Source: a virus
Direction: 5' to 3' (one strand)
IMG/VR virus record: IMGVR_UViG_3300010430_000105
Span: 1-45,207 of that record
DNA: 45,207 bases
Within the stretch, counting starts at the first letter, position 1, and each line of letters starts with the position of its first letter. Positions 12,919 through 20,857 of the stretch are shown one piece after another. Under the pieces are notes generated by a model. The model saw only the letters and a list, made by a program, of their open reading frames with translations, had not been told where the DNA came from and did no database searches. The translations under genes were made by a program, and so were the position numbers.

Positions 12919-14706
12919 ATGTACAAACTAAGAGACTATCAACAAAAAGCGCATGACTCGACTGTTGAACATTGCCGCGATTGCCACAAAAGCCAAACTT
13001 TTGACCCCGCTTTTGTTGCTGCATCGGTTGGTGCTGGTAAAACACTGTCAATTGCATTTATGGCTAAACACGTATCAGAAAAAGGTGGTCGTGTTTTAGT
13101 GTTAGCCCGTCAAGGTGAATTGATAAAACAAAACGCAGAAGATGCACAGGCGATTGGTTTGCGTGTATCAATTTTTAGCGCAAGCCTAAACCAAAAATCA
13201 ACATACTATCCGATTGTTTTTGGCACCGAGGGAACGGTGGGTCGCTCACTAACTACTGTGTTTAAGAATGCCAAGTTTGATGTAATTTTAATCGATGAGT
13301 GTCATATGGTCCCGTGGCAAGACGCTATAAGCCAGGAGCCAGAAACGCAGTACGGTAAAATATTAAATCACTTTAAAGCCATCAACCCTAAAGTTATGGT
13401 TGTCGGTTACACTGGCTCACCTTATCGTGGTAGTGAGTCCATACTTGGCCCGTATTGGAAAAAGCAATTAAGTGACATTTCAACCTATGAATTAATCAAC
13501 AAAGGTTTTTTAGTTCCTCCGTTGTTTGGCTTTGGTGATGAGGCGCATCAATATGAAAGCATGGCAAAGTTTGACATTAAAGGCGGCGAAGGTGCGAATG
13601 ATTTCACTAGTAAAGAGATGGCCGCAATGGGTCGCGCTGTTTGCAAGGAGCAGACTAAAACGCAAGAAATTATGGCGGAAGTTATCGAGCGCACCAAAAA
13701 CCGCCATGGTGTATTAATCACTTGCGCTAGTAGAAAGCATTGTGAACAAGTTGCGGAATGCTTACCTGATGGTAGTTGGGGAATTGTAACAGACAGTACA
13801 AGCACTAAAGAGCGTATGCGTATTTTAGACGGTGCCAAAGATGGCTCAATAAAATACGTGATGCAAATTGGCTGTTTAACGACTGGTGTAAATGTTCCGC
13901 TTTGGGACACTTGTGTAATCCTTCGCAAGATTGGCAGCTTAACGTTAATTATACAGCTTATTGGCCGTGTACTTAGAACACTAAAGGAACACCAAGTTGA
14001 AGCTGGCCTGATAAAAAATGACGCGCTTGTTTTGGATTACACCGACACGCTAGAGCAAATGGGTGATATTTACTGCGACCCGCTTTTAGAGCAAGCAACG
14101 TTAAGCCGTAAAAATCCAAGCGATGTAACTCAAGAATGCCCATTATGCCAACAAGTAAACACAGAATTTGCAGTGCGTTGTATTGGTCATGATGAGTCTA
14201 GTGAAGATGGCCGTTGTGAACATTACTTTATGTTTAATGAATGCAAAAACTGCGGTGCACATAACGCACCAACTGCCAAAACATGCCGTAAGTGTGAAGC
14301 TGTATTGATTGACCCTAACGCCGCGCTAACAGGCAAAGCTTACAGTGATGCAGACTATAAAGAAGTTGAACGCATGGAATTAACCGAGTCAACCGGCGGA
14401 AAACTTAGAGTTGCTTACTACCTAAAATCAATGATTAGCAAAATGGGTATTGAAGAACATGAGGTTGCTATTGAATGGTTGGACCCGTTTTTTAATACGC
14501 AATTCCATAGGGCAAAGTGGCGTCAATTTGTTGAAGATCATGTTTCGAGTAATCAATGGAAACGCGCGCTAAGGTCTTGCACAAGTGTAGCTGATATTAT
14601 TCAAAACCAATCAGCAATAGAAGTTCCCGAAGCGATAACGCACAGAATTAACGATAAAGGATTTAGTGTAATTAACCGCAAGAAATTTAAACGGGTCGAG
14701 CAATAA
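12919..14706 (+). CDS. SF2 DEAD/DEAH-type helicase with C-terminal zinc fingers
   Basis: A 595-residue superfamily 2 helicase. It shows a Q-like region YQQKAHDST, Walker A ASVGAGKTLS (about 35-43), motif II LIDECHM (about 124), motif III-like GYTGSPYRG, motif V LTTGVNVP, and motif VI QLIGRVLRTL (about 345). After the core come two Cys pairs (CPLCQQ; CKNCG and CRKCE, about 405-465), likely zinc knuckles for DNA binding, and a helical tail. The ATG at 12919 has GAGGTG upstream; the longer reading from a TTG is unlikely. Such proteins act in phage recombination and fork remodelling, like UvsW or RadD. Confidence 0.85.
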   Translation: MYKLRDYQQKAHDSTVEHCRDCHKSQTFDPAFVAASVGAGKTLSIAFMAKHVSEKGGRVLVLARQGELIKQNAEDAQAIGLRVSIFSASLNQKSTYYPIVFGTEGTVGRSLTTVFKNAKFDVILIDECHMVPWQDAISQEPETQYGKILNHFKAINPKVMVVGYTGSPYRGSESILGPYWKKQLSDISTYELINKGFLVPPLFGFGDEAHQYESMAKFDIKGGEGANDFTSKEMAAMGRAVCKEQTKTQEIMAEVIERTKNRHGVLITCASRKHCEQVAECLPDGSWGIVTDSTSTKERMRILDGAKDGSIKYVMQIGCLTTGVNVPLWDTCVILRKIGSLTLIIQLIGRVLRTLKEHQVEAGLIKNDALVLDYTDTLEQMGDIYCDPLLEQATLSRKNPSDVTQECPLCQQVNTEFAVRCIGHDESSEDGRCEHYFMFNECKNCGAHNAPTAKTCRKCEAVLIDPNAALTGKAYSDADYKEVERMELTESTGGKLRVAYYLKSMISKMGIEEHEVAIEWLDPFFNTQFHRAKWRQFVEDHVSSNQWKRALRSCTSVADIIQNQSAIEVPEAITHRINDKGFSVINRKKFKRVEQ

Positions 14707-14709
14707 CGC

Positions 14710-14737
14710 TTGACCATTTAACTTTAATCTATATAAT
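14710..14737 (+). promoter_or_regulatory. Promoter of the recombination operon
   Basis: TTGACC (14710-14715), 16-base spacer, perfect TATAAT (14732-14737), then TATTGGAGAG before the ATG. The operator is only weakly recognisable here (ATTTAACTTTAA). Confidence 0.6.
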
Positions 14738-14768
14738 TAAATTTATTCCTTAACTATTGGAGAGAAAA

Positions 14769-15653
14769 ATGGAATCAAATAAAATTTTAAATATGTCCGA
14801 TACTGATTATCGTAACGCTGAAGGTGTTGCTAACAGTGAATTGAAGTTAATTGAGAATAGCCAGAGTGATGTTATCTGGACAAAATCAGCGCCAACAGAT
14901 CCAACTTTAGATGCTACGGCGTCAATAGGCAAAGCTTTACATTGCATGATTCTTGAGCCAGAGAAATATCATGACTCTACATTAGTATCAAGCGTTAAGG
15001 GTCGAGCCACAAAAGCATTTGAGGAAATGCAAAGCGATAACCCTACTATGATTTGCCTAACACCTGACGAAGCTGAAAAGGTAAAAGTTATATATGCCAG
15101 CGTTATGGCGCACCCTTCTGCTGCTGCAATTATTAACGCTAAGGGTGATTGCGAGTCAAGCGTATTTGCAACCGACCCAGAAACAGGTGTTTTATTAAAG
15201 TGCCGACCTGATAAAGACTGTGTTAAATCACTAGGCGCTTGCGTTGATATTAAAACAACTGCTGATATTGGCGCGTGGCGTGTTAAAGATTCATTTGGCA
15301 ATAACTTGCGCTGGAAAAACCCACTATTTGAATATGATTACGGTCATCAAGCGGCTTTTTATCTACATGTTTTAAGTCTGTATTACGGATTTGAAGTTAA
15401 CAAGTTTACATTTGTTGTTGTGTCAAAAACTATTTCTATGGGCAAGTACCCGGTTGGCGTCTTTAGCGTTACTCGTCAAGAACTTCAAGCCTGGGGATTT
15501 TGGGATCGCATGTTAGATAACATTGAAAAGTATCAAATGTGTCACGACACAAATACATGGATTGCTGAAGAAGGTTTTTCATTTGAAGTTATCCATGATG
15601 ACAGTGCAAGCGGTGAAGTTGAAGTAACTTTTGAGGGTGATAACAATGCTTGA
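14769..15653 (+). CDS. RecE/exonuclease VIII-like PD-(D/E)XK nuclease
   Basis: A 294-residue 5'-3' exonuclease of the RecE/ExoVIII type, used with SSB in phage recombination. The early signature is NSELKLIENS, then SIGKALHCMILEPEKY. The catalytic core is LLKCRPDKD followed by CVDIKTTAD (about 140-162), the D...DxK signature. GHQAAFYLHVL (about 192) is the QxxxY-type helix. The ATG at 14769 has TTGGAGAG upstream. The last codons overlap the next gene by 8 bases. No separate annealing protein of the Beta/RecT type is recognised; the next gene may fill that place. Confidence 0.8.
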   Translation: MESNKILNMSDTDYRNAEGVANSELKLIENSQSDVIWTKSAPTDPTLDATASIGKALHCMILEPEKYHDSTLVSSVKGRATKAFEEMQSDNPTMICLTPDEAEKVKVIYASVMAHPSAAAIINAKGDCESSVFATDPETGVLLKCRPDKDCVKSLGACVDIKTTADIGAWRVKDSFGNNLRWKNPLFEYDYGHQAAFYLHVLSLYYGFEVNKFTFVVVSKTISMGKYPVGVFSVTRQELQAWGFWDRMLDNIEKYQMCHDTNTWIAEEGFSFEVIHDDSASGEVEVTFEGDNNA

Positions 15654-16059
15654 TATTTCTCAAACTACAAAATCAAAAAGCGACCAGTTAAACGCCGATG
15701 ACTTAGTTGGGCTTGACCAATACATGATTCAAGTTGAAGGTGTGCAAATGGTTAACGACCCTCAGCAACCAGTTAATATTTATTATTTTGGCTGCGAAGG
15801 TAAGCCGTTTAAGCCATGCCTGACAGTACGCCGAATACTTGTTGCTTTGTGGGGTAAGGACGGTAACGAGTGGGCTGGAAAGTGGATGAATTTATATGTT
15901 GATCCAACTGTTAGTTTTGGTAAGCAAAAAAATATCGGTGGCATTCGCGTTAATGCGGTTTCACATATCCCAAGCACTGCAACGTTAGCTTTATCAGTTC
16001 GTAAAGGTGCTAAGCAACAATTTACAATACAACCAATTAATTTAGAAGGGCAACAATAA
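15646..16059 (+). CDS. Conserved phage protein between exonuclease and SSB
   Basis: A 137-residue protein of a family I recall from many phages, usually near exonuclease and SSB genes, with no known activity. Typical segments are [12 protein letters not shown] at the N-terminus, [18 protein letters not shown] in the middle, [15 protein letters not shown], and [13 protein letters not shown]. The fold looks all-beta. The ATG at 15646 has GAGGGTGA upstream and lies inside the end of the exonuclease gene, and the stop overlaps the SSB start by one base. Co-translation of all three suggests a recombination or ssDNA-related role, which is an inference. Confidence 0.65.
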   Translation: MLDISQTTKSKSDQLNADDLVGLDQYMIQVEGVQMVNDPQQPVNIYYFGCEGKPFKPCLTVRRILVALWGKDGNEWAGKWMNLYVDPTVSFGKQKNIGGIRVNAVSHIPSTATLALSVRKGAKQQFTIQPINLEGQQ

Positions 16060-16598
16060 TGTCTAAGCGCGGAGTAAATAAAGTTATCCTCGTTGGTAAC
16101 TTAGGGCAAGATCCGGAAATTCGATACATGCCAAATGGTAACGCTGTTGCTAATTTAACGTTAGCAACTAGTGACAGTTACAAAGATAAAAACACAGGCC
16201 AAGACGTTGAAAAAACTGAATGGCACCGCATTTGTGTTTTTGGAAAGTTAGCGGAAATTGTTGGCGAGTATTTACGTAAAGGCTCACAAGTTTATTTTGA
16301 AGGCAAGCTGCAAACGCGCAAATGGCAAGATCAACAAGGTCAAGACCGCTATACAACTGAAATTGTAGTTGATGGCTTCGATGGTGTAATGCAGATGTTA
16401 GGCGGTAAAAATGAAAATCAGCAAGGTCAGCAAGGCGCTAATGGAAGTAATGGTTTTCAGCAGCCTCAAAACCAACAGCAAGGAGGTTTTAATCAGCAGC
16501 AAGGCCAACAACAAGGTTTTAACCATGGCGGACAGCAGCAACAAGGTTTTGCACCACAGCAAGGTCAGCAAGGTCAGCAACAAAATCCACCATTCTAA
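16059..16598 (+). CDS. ssb: Single-stranded DNA-binding protein
   Basis: A 179-residue SSB. The OB fold occupies residues 1-112: [37 protein letters not shown] and [18 protein letters not shown] are the classic segments. A disordered tail of about 60 residues follows, made almost only of Gln, Gly, Asn and Phe. It ends in NPPF rather than the acidic DDDIPF tip that bacterial SSBs use to recruit partners, so host partner binding may be reduced. The ATG overlaps the preceding stop (TAATG). It coats ssDNA in replication and recombination. Confidence 0.92.
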   Translation: MSKRGVNKVILVGNLGQDPEIRYMPNGNAVANLTLATSDSYKDKNTGQDVEKTEWHRICVFGKLAEIVGEYLRKGSQVYFEGKLQTRKWQDQQGQDRYTTEIVVDGFDGVMQMLGGKNENQQGQQGANGSNGFQQPQNQQQGGFNQQQGQQQGFNHGGQQQQGFAPQQGQQGQQQNPPF

Positions 16599-16631
16599 TT
16601 AACAGGGCTTCGGAACTTTGAGGTTTTTAAA

Positions 16632-16832
16632 ATGATTAAAGAGTTAGAAAAGTTAGCTTTAAAATGTCAAAACGACGGTTCAAGAATAGCCCTTGATGGA
16701 CTGGAGAAATCAATGGTTGATTTGAAAAATAAAATTGGGGATCAAAATCTTAAAATAAGTGATTTTATTAATCTAATTGGTGATTTTAAATCTGTTTTTT
16801 CTGAAAACTTTATGGTTGAAAAAAGTGAATAA
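16632..16832 (+). CDS. Small helical protein, unknown
   Basis: A 66-residue ORF made of amphipathic helices (MIKELEKLALKCQNDGSRIA and onward, then FINLIGDFKSVFSENF). It starts 34 bases after the SSB gene with GAGG about 9 bases upstream, and its end overlaps the GTG of the RuvC-like gene by 8 bases. No family is recognised. Cotranscription with SSB and the resolvase suggests a DNA-metabolism helper. Confidence 0.55.
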   Translation: MIKELEKLALKCQNDGSRIALDGLEKSMVDLKNKIGDQNLKISDFINLIGDFKSVFSENFMVEKSE

Positions 16833-17325
16833 AATAATAATTGGTTGCGACCCTGACAGCGATAAAAGCGGGTTTGCAATATTAAGAAGTGGAAAGCTTT
16901 CTTATTTAGGTTGCATTGGATTACACCCTCAACTTTCAAATATGCTAACCCAGCTAACTGGAGAGGTAGAACCTAATGAAATTGAGCTACACATTGAAAA
17001 CGTGAATGGTATTCGTTGCAGTTCTTTTAATTGGATTAAACCAAGAAATAATTCGCCAGCAGAAATTGCAAGAGTAAAAAATGTAAATGCAAAAATATCC
17101 GAGAATGTTGGCAAGTGCAAAAACGCACAATATCAAATAGAACGCATAGTCGAGCACTTTGGAATTAAAGTTGTGCACCATCCTGTTAGTAAAATGTGGA
17201 AGGATAGCAAGACAGGTAAAGCGGCACTTGAAAAAGTATTTGGTTACACTGGCCAAAGCAATGAGGATTCACGCAGCGCAGCTTATTTTGCACATCGAGC
17301 CTTAAGTTTGCAGAAAGTTAAATAA
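16825..17325 (+). CDS. RuvC-like Holliday junction nuclease
   Basis: A 166-residue RNase H-fold nuclease. The first strand carries IIIGCDPDSDKSGFAI with the leading catalytic Asp (residue 9). A second acid is in IELHIENVNG (about 59). The last acids are in SNEDSRSAAYFAHRAL (about 147), the place of the final Asp in RuvC. The GTG at 16825 is chosen because translation from further upstream would begin inside the preceding gene with a hydrophobic nonsense stretch. It would resolve branched DNA before packaging. It ends the recombination operon; a terminator lies 65 bases downstream. Confidence 0.75.
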   Translation: MNKIIIGCDPDSDKSGFAILRSGKLSYLGCIGLHPQLSNMLTQLTGEVEPNEIELHIENVNGIRCSSFNWIKPRNNSPAEIARVKNVNAKISENVGKCKNAQYQIERIVEHFGIKVVHHPVSKMWKDSKTGKAALEKVFGYTGQSNEDSRSAAYFAHRALSLQKVK

Positions 17326-17327
17326 AG

Positions 17328-17372
17328 TTATATACTTTTGGTTGTGGGTGGTTTTTCTTCGATCGGCCGCAT
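17328..17372 (-). CDS. 14-residue ORF behind a consensus ribosome site
   Basis: On the minus strand AATTGGAGAG and TA precede an ATG that opens MRPIEEKPPTTKSI and a stop. The leader is identical to that of several real genes here, which is why it is listed. No promoter for it is evident. It may be a relic of a deleted gene. Confidence 0.2.
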   Translation of the reverse strand: MRPIEEKPPTTKSI

Positions 17373-17390
17373 TACTCTCCAATTGCATCA

Positions 17391-17418
17391 GGCCTAGTTT
17401 TTACTAGGTCTTTTTTTT
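17391..17418 (+). terminator. Intrinsic terminator after the recombination operon
   Basis: GGCCTAGT, loop TTTT, ACTAGGTC (one G-U pair) followed by eight T residues. It ends transcripts from the RuvC-like gene. Confidence 0.9.
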
Positions 17419-17426
17419 GCTATAAT
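17418..17426 (+). promoter_or_regulatory. Extended -10 promoter between two terminators
   Basis: TGCTATAAT directly at the end of the terminator T tract. A second TATAAT lies at 17436-17441. No consensus -35 is present, as at the late promoters. Confidence 0.5.
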
Positions 17427-17432
17427 GCATTT

Positions 17433-17519
17433 GCTTATAATACAAAATAACCAAGTAATTCTAACTCTTGGTGTGAAATCCTTTAAATACAAAAAGCCTG
17501 TTGCAGCAGGCTTTTTTTT
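17433..17519 (+). ncRNA. Candidate small RNA
   Basis: The unit between the terminator at 17391-17418 and the terminator at 17494-17519 has a promoter, no ORF, and a predicted transcript of about 80-87 bases. It contains a 6-bp stem ACCAAG/CTTGGT (17450-17455 with 17467-17472) and ends in the terminator hairpin. This is the plan of a trans-acting small RNA. No expression evidence is available. Confidence 0.4.
17494..17519 (+). terminator. Intrinsic terminator
   Basis: AAGCCTG, loop TTGCAG, CAGGCTT followed by eight T. It is the 3' end of the candidate small RNA and insulates the next early promoter. Confidence 0.9.
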
Positions 17520-17539
17520 GCATGAATCATAATAAATAC

Positions 17540-17568
17540 CTTTACATATAAAGTTAATTGCGTATACT
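17540..17568 (+). promoter_or_regulatory. Early-type promoter with operator before 17597
   Basis: TTTACA (17541-17546), 16-base spacer, TATACT (17563-17568). The operator CTTTACATATAAAG (17540-17553) is identical to the minus-strand copy at 8654-8667. Confidence 0.75.
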
Positions 17569-17596
17569 TAATAACAATTAAACTACAAGGTGATAT

Positions 17597-17845
17597 ATGG
17601 CTTTATTCGATAATATATTTTTAGAAATAATTACACTCTCATTAGTGATTAGTTGGGTATCATTTTGGGGTGCAGTATTAAAAAATAAAATTGATATGAA
17701 AAGATATGAAATGGAATTGCGAGAGAACAGTATTATTCATGAAGGTTCAAATATTAATCATGGAATGGCATCTAACCATAAAAAAGGAATTGGTGTAATA
17801 AGATATTCACAGCCTTCAAATAATTGGTTCAAAAGGTTGTTGTGA
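17597..17845 (+). CDS. Small membrane protein
   Basis: An 82-residue ORF with one hydrophobic span near the N-terminus (IITLSLVISWVSFWGAVL) and a basic, polar C-terminal part that should lie in the cytoplasm. AAGGTGATAT precedes the ATG. It is first in an early-type operon with another tiny membrane protein and dUTPase. The function is unknown. Confidence 0.6.
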   Translation: MALFDNIFLEIITLSLVISWVSFWGAVLKNKIDMKRYEMELRENSIIHEGSNINHGMASNHKKGIGVIRYSQPSNNWFKRLL

Positions 17846-17855
17846 TTTTTCTAAC

Positions 17856-17886
17856 TAATGAAAGAGCTGCTAAGACTCTTTCATTA
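17856..17886 (+). other. Intergenic inverted repeat
   Basis: TAATGAAAGAG, loop of 9 bases, CTCTTTCATTA: a perfect 11-bp stem between two small genes. No T run follows, so it is more likely an mRNA processing or stability element than a terminator. Confidence 0.55.
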
Positions 17887-17901
17887 ACTATAAGGTGATA
17901 T

Positions 17902-17997
17902 ATGAAACAAACCAAAAAAGCACTAATTTTTACTGTAGCGTGTGCAGCGTTACTTTTACCATTAATTGAAATGTCATTGAGAATATTGGAGGGGTAA
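17902..17997 (+). CDS. 31-residue membrane peptide
   Basis: A short basic N-terminus (MKQTKKA) and one hydrophobic span (LIFTVACAALLLPLIEM). AAGGTGATAT lies before the ATG, the same leader as gene 17597. The stop directly abuts the dUTPase start, and its last codons supply the dUTPase ribosome site. Confidence 0.5.
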   Translation: MKQTKKALIFTVACAALLLPLIEMSLRILEG

Positions 17998-18384
17998 ATG
18001 ATACCAACACATAAAACAAAGCTTAGCGCTGGAGCTGATTTATCTTCAAGTGAATCTGTTTTGATTGATAAGGGTGAAACTGTTTTAGTTGGCACAGGTT
18101 TTAAGCTTGAGAATTACCATGAGTTACCAAATATGGTTTATATGTTATTTATACGCTCCAGCTTGTCATTTAAACGTGGTTTAATTTTAACTAATTCGGT
18201 AGGCGTGATTGATGCTGATTACAAAGATGAAGTTAAGGTGATGCTTACAAATATCAGCAACAAACCGGTTAAGATTGATAAAGGTGAGCGTATAGCGCAA
18301 ATTGTCCCTATGCGTTATATGGACGGCTTTTTTGAAGTTGAAAATAATGAACGAAAAGGCGGCTTTGGTTCAACTGATAACTAG
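17998..18384 (+). CDS. dut: dUTP pyrophosphatase
   Basis: A 128-residue trimeric dUTPase that hydrolyses dUTP to dUMP and keeps uracil out of phage DNA. All five motifs are seen: SAGADLSS (10-17), IRSSLSFKRG (52-61), GVIDADYKDEV (69-79) with the catalytic Asp, GERIAQIV (97-104), and RKGGFGSTD (119-127). It is slightly shorter than cellular enzymes at the N-terminus. GGAGGGG lies just before the ATG. It ends the early-type operon that begins at 17597. Confidence 0.92.
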   Translation: MIPTHKTKLSAGADLSSSESVLIDKGETVLVGTGFKLENYHELPNMVYMLFIRSSLSFKRGLILTNSVGVIDADYKDEVKVMLTNISNKPVKIDKGERIAQIVPMRYMDGFFEVENNERKGGFGSTDN

Positions 18385-18408
18385 CCATTTAACCGAAACA
18401 AATTAAAA

Positions 18409-18417
18409 TGCTATACT
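18409..18417 (+). promoter_or_regulatory. Late-type extended -10 promoter of the portal operon
   Basis: TGCTATACT, no clear -35. The expected transcription start (about 18424) lies inside the left arm of the hairpin at 18419-18438. Confidence 0.55.
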
Positions 18418-18418
18418 A

Positions 18419-18444
18419 GGCTCATTAATAAATGGGTCTTTTTT
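18419..18444 (+). promoter_or_regulatory. Hairpin plus T tract abutting the portal start codon
   Basis: GGCTCATT, loop AATA, AATGGGTC (8 pairs in RNA, two of them G-U), then six T and the ATG at 18445. The GGG that would serve as Shine-Dalgarno is in the 3' arm. The same plan is seen at 2309-2330 before the protease gene. Confidence 0.6.
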
Positions 18445-19881
18445 ATGTCAAATAGAAAGCACAATAGCAAACAGAAAAAGCGACAGTTAGCCGCTAATAA
18501 TGATAGACGCATGGCGCAAAGTCGAGCTAACTACGCTTTACACTTTAGCGCACCTTCAAATATCGGTGACACACTTCGCGATGATGCGGCGCAGTATGGC
18601 TATCCATGCCAACTAAGCTTTATGAATTATTACAACGCCTATAGTCGCGGCGGTTTTTTTAATGCTTTGGTTGATATTGTGCCAGAACGCTGTTTCAATC
18701 AGATGCCGCTTATTGTTGATGGTGATGAAAACGACAGCACTAAAAAAGACAATACAGCATTTGAAGTTGAACTAAAAAAACTTAATAAAAAATTCAACTT
18801 ACTCCGTTTGTTTAAAGAAGCGGAAAAAATGAAGGACGTCGGCAGTTATTCCGCTATTGTGCCAGTCTTTAAAGAGTCAGGAAACGATCCTAAGCTATCG
18901 GATGAGCCAAGCAAAGCGCAAGGCGGGGTTGGCTCAGTTGCTGCTATTAATGTTTATTATGAGCCTGAGTGTGAGGCGTCAACTGATGTTGTTATGGATT
19001 ATTTTGATCCAGATTACAATAAGCCCGTTTATTATAAAATTAACAACTCTGTACTTTCTGACCGTCAAACGACAAACGCTGAGCAAATAGAAATTAATCG
19101 CAAGCGAGTATTTATTCTAACTAACGCGACTGGCTCGACTATTTACGGAAAGCCAGCACTTGAATCACCTTTTGATGCTTTATTTGACCAGCGAAAAATA
19201 CGAGGCGCATCTGCTGAAGGTTATCGCAAGAACGCAATGCAAAAGTATGTGTTAAACGCTAATGATAACGCGGTTGCTGGTAAAGCGTTTAATGATCCAA
19301 CCACGGCGGCTAAGTTAGATAAAAACATTGATGACTTTAACGACAACTTTAACCAGGCGTTAAAAGTTGCGGGTATGGACGTCAACATGTTGCAAGGCAC
19401 AATCGAAGACCCAACAGGTGCTAGCACTGTTGCACTGCAAGAGGCTTGCGCTTCTCGTCGCGTTCCTGTAACCGAGTTAATAGGCTTTATGACAGGTGAG
19501 CGCTCATCAAGTGAGAATAGCTCAGCATTTAGCAAACGCCTAAAGGGTGAGCAAGAAAACGAATATGGCCCTAGAATTTGCGCTTTCCTTTACTGGCTTG
19601 TTGATTTAGGCATTTTACCGGCGCCAAGCAAAGAAATAACTGTTATATGGCCTGATATTGCTGAACCTACTTTAAGCGAAAAGCTAGAAATGGCTGATAA
19701 AATGACAATGCAAAATGAGCGCGCATTTAAATCACGCCAAGAAGCTCCGTGGACTGTTGAGGAAATTCGAGAGGTTGCCGGTTTTGAAACTGATAAACCT
19801 AACTCTGAATACGAGCAAGAAGATGATAAATCAGACGAGACTTTAGGCGATGCAAATATTAGCGATCAAAGCACCATCTAA
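18445..19881 (+). CDS. Portal protein (DUF1073-type)
   Basis: A 478-residue portal, the twelve-subunit ring through which DNA enters and leaves the head. It matches the DUF1073 portal family: FMNYYNAYSRGGFFNALVDI near residue 60, VPERCFNQMP, KMKDVGSYSAIVPV, then SPFDALFDQRKIRGASAEGY and the ERSSSENSSAFSKRLKGEQ loop near 355-373. The N-terminal 20 residues are basic and glutamine-rich. The C-terminus is acidic. It lies on the plus strand, opposite to terminase and capsid genes, which is unusual. Its start is fixed at the first ATG after the hairpin and T tract. Confidence 0.88.
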   Translation: MSNRKHNSKQKKRQLAANNDRRMAQSRANYALHFSAPSNIGDTLRDDAAQYGYPCQLSFMNYYNAYSRGGFFNALVDIVPERCFNQMPLIVDGDENDSTKKDNTAFEVELKKLNKKFNLLRLFKEAEKMKDVGSYSAIVPVFKESGNDPKLSDEPSKAQGGVGSVAAINVYYEPECEASTDVVMDYFDPDYNKPVYYKINNSVLSDRQTTNAEQIEINRKRVFILTNATGSTIYGKPALESPFDALFDQRKIRGASAEGYRKNAMQKYVLNANDNAVAGKAFNDPTTAAKLDKNIDDFNDNFNQALKVAGMDVNMLQGTIEDPTGASTVALQEACASRRVPVTELIGFMTGERSSSENSSAFSKRLKGEQENEYGPRICAFLYWLVDLGILPAPSKEITVIWPDIAEPTLSEKLEMADKMTMQNERAFKSRQEAPWTVEEIREVAGFETDKPNSEYEQEDDKSDETLGDANISDQSTI

Positions 19882-20839
19882 AGACAACCCGCTTATACCT
19901 AAAAAAGCATCTGATCCAGCGGGGCAAATGCCAACGGTTAAGCGGTTATTTTCTGATTTAAAGAAACGCTTTAATAAAATAAATAAGCGCATGGTTGAGC
20001 TGGTAAAAGAGCAAAGAAAATACCAAACTCGCATAACTACGAATAAAGCATACTATGAATATCAAATTGATGAACTTAGATACCAGTCAATCAATGAGTA
20101 TATTTTAAGAGTCTTGCGCGCTAACTTGCTCGAGTCATTTGATGGAACCAAGCCGCTCAACTGGTTTTATCAGTCATACCTTGAGCAATCATTTATTGAC
20201 GGTATAAACGACCAGGTTTACTCAGCTAAATCGATGGCCGACCCTGCAATTGTTGGTGAAGAAATCACTCAACAAATAATGGCGATCGATGAAGATTACA
20301 TATCACCACAACAGCAACAGCGTTTAGGTTTGGTTTATGCTCGAGTATTTGAAGAAATGGACGGCCTAACAAACTCAATGAAAGTCGACCTTGCCAATAC
20401 ATTAACTCGCGGTATGGCTGATGGTTTAGGTATCACAGAAATTAGTAAGAATATCCAAAAGCGCGTTCAGGTGGGCTTTAGTCGCGCTCAGCGTATCGCT
20501 AGAACTGAAATAATGCAATCGTATCGCACAGCAACAAGAAGCGAACAGAGAGACATTAACGCTAATATTTACGCTGATAGTGATTGGCATATGCAATTAT
20601 TGTGGTGGTCTGCATTAACATCGACAACGCGTAAAACTCACGCTGCAAAGCATGGTGGCATTTACGATAATCAAGAGGTTGATGATTTTTATAGTGAAGG
20701 TGCTAACGCGATAAACTGCTACTGCAATCAAGGGCCAGTGCTTGTAAATAAAAAAACAGGTGAAACGCCACAGCAAGATTTGATTGATAAAATGTTAAAA
20801 CAAAAACAAGTGTGGCGGGTAGGAATGAAAGGCGCTTAG
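19850..20839 (+). CDS. Minor head protein (Mu F / SPP1 gp7 family)
   Basis: A 329-residue head morphogenesis protein that is packaged with the portal. The family signature is in the C-terminal half: RAQRIARTEIMQSYRTA (about 217-233), STTRKTHAAKHG and EGANAINCYCNQGP near residue 295. The N-terminal part is helical and basic. The gene overlaps the portal gene by 32 bases, so the two are translated in step. A terminator that includes its stop codon follows. Confidence 0.85.
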   Translation: MQILAIKAPSKDNPLIPKKASDPAGQMPTVKRLFSDLKKRFNKINKRMVELVKEQRKYQTRITTNKAYYEYQIDELRYQSINEYILRVLRANLLESFDGTKPLNWFYQSYLEQSFIDGINDQVYSAKSMADPAIVGEEITQQIMAIDEDYISPQQQQRLGLVYARVFEEMDGLTNSMKVDLANTLTRGMADGLGITEISKNIQKRVQVGFSRAQRIARTEIMQSYRTATRSEQRDINANIYADSDWHMQLLWWSALTSTTRKTHAAKHGGIYDNQEVDDFYSEGANAINCYCNQGPVLVNKKTGETPQQDLIDKMLKQKQVWRVGMKGA

Positions 20840-20857
20840 TTAGCGCTTTTATTTCTC
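20828..20857 (+). terminator. Intrinsic terminator after the head genes
   Basis: AAAGGCGCT, loop TAGTT, AGCGCTTTT followed by ATTTCT. The stop codon of the minor head gene lies across the loop. It separates the plus-strand head genes from convergent minus-strand genes. Confidence 0.7.

Noticed and set aside
13510-13928. Short ORFs on both strands inside the SF2 helicase gene
   Set aside because: The helicase frame has a complete motif set across the same bases, and the others lack ribosome sites.
16398-16602. ORFs on both strands across the SSB tail
   Set aside because: They arise from the Gln/Gly-rich repeat codons of the SSB C-terminus read in other frames.
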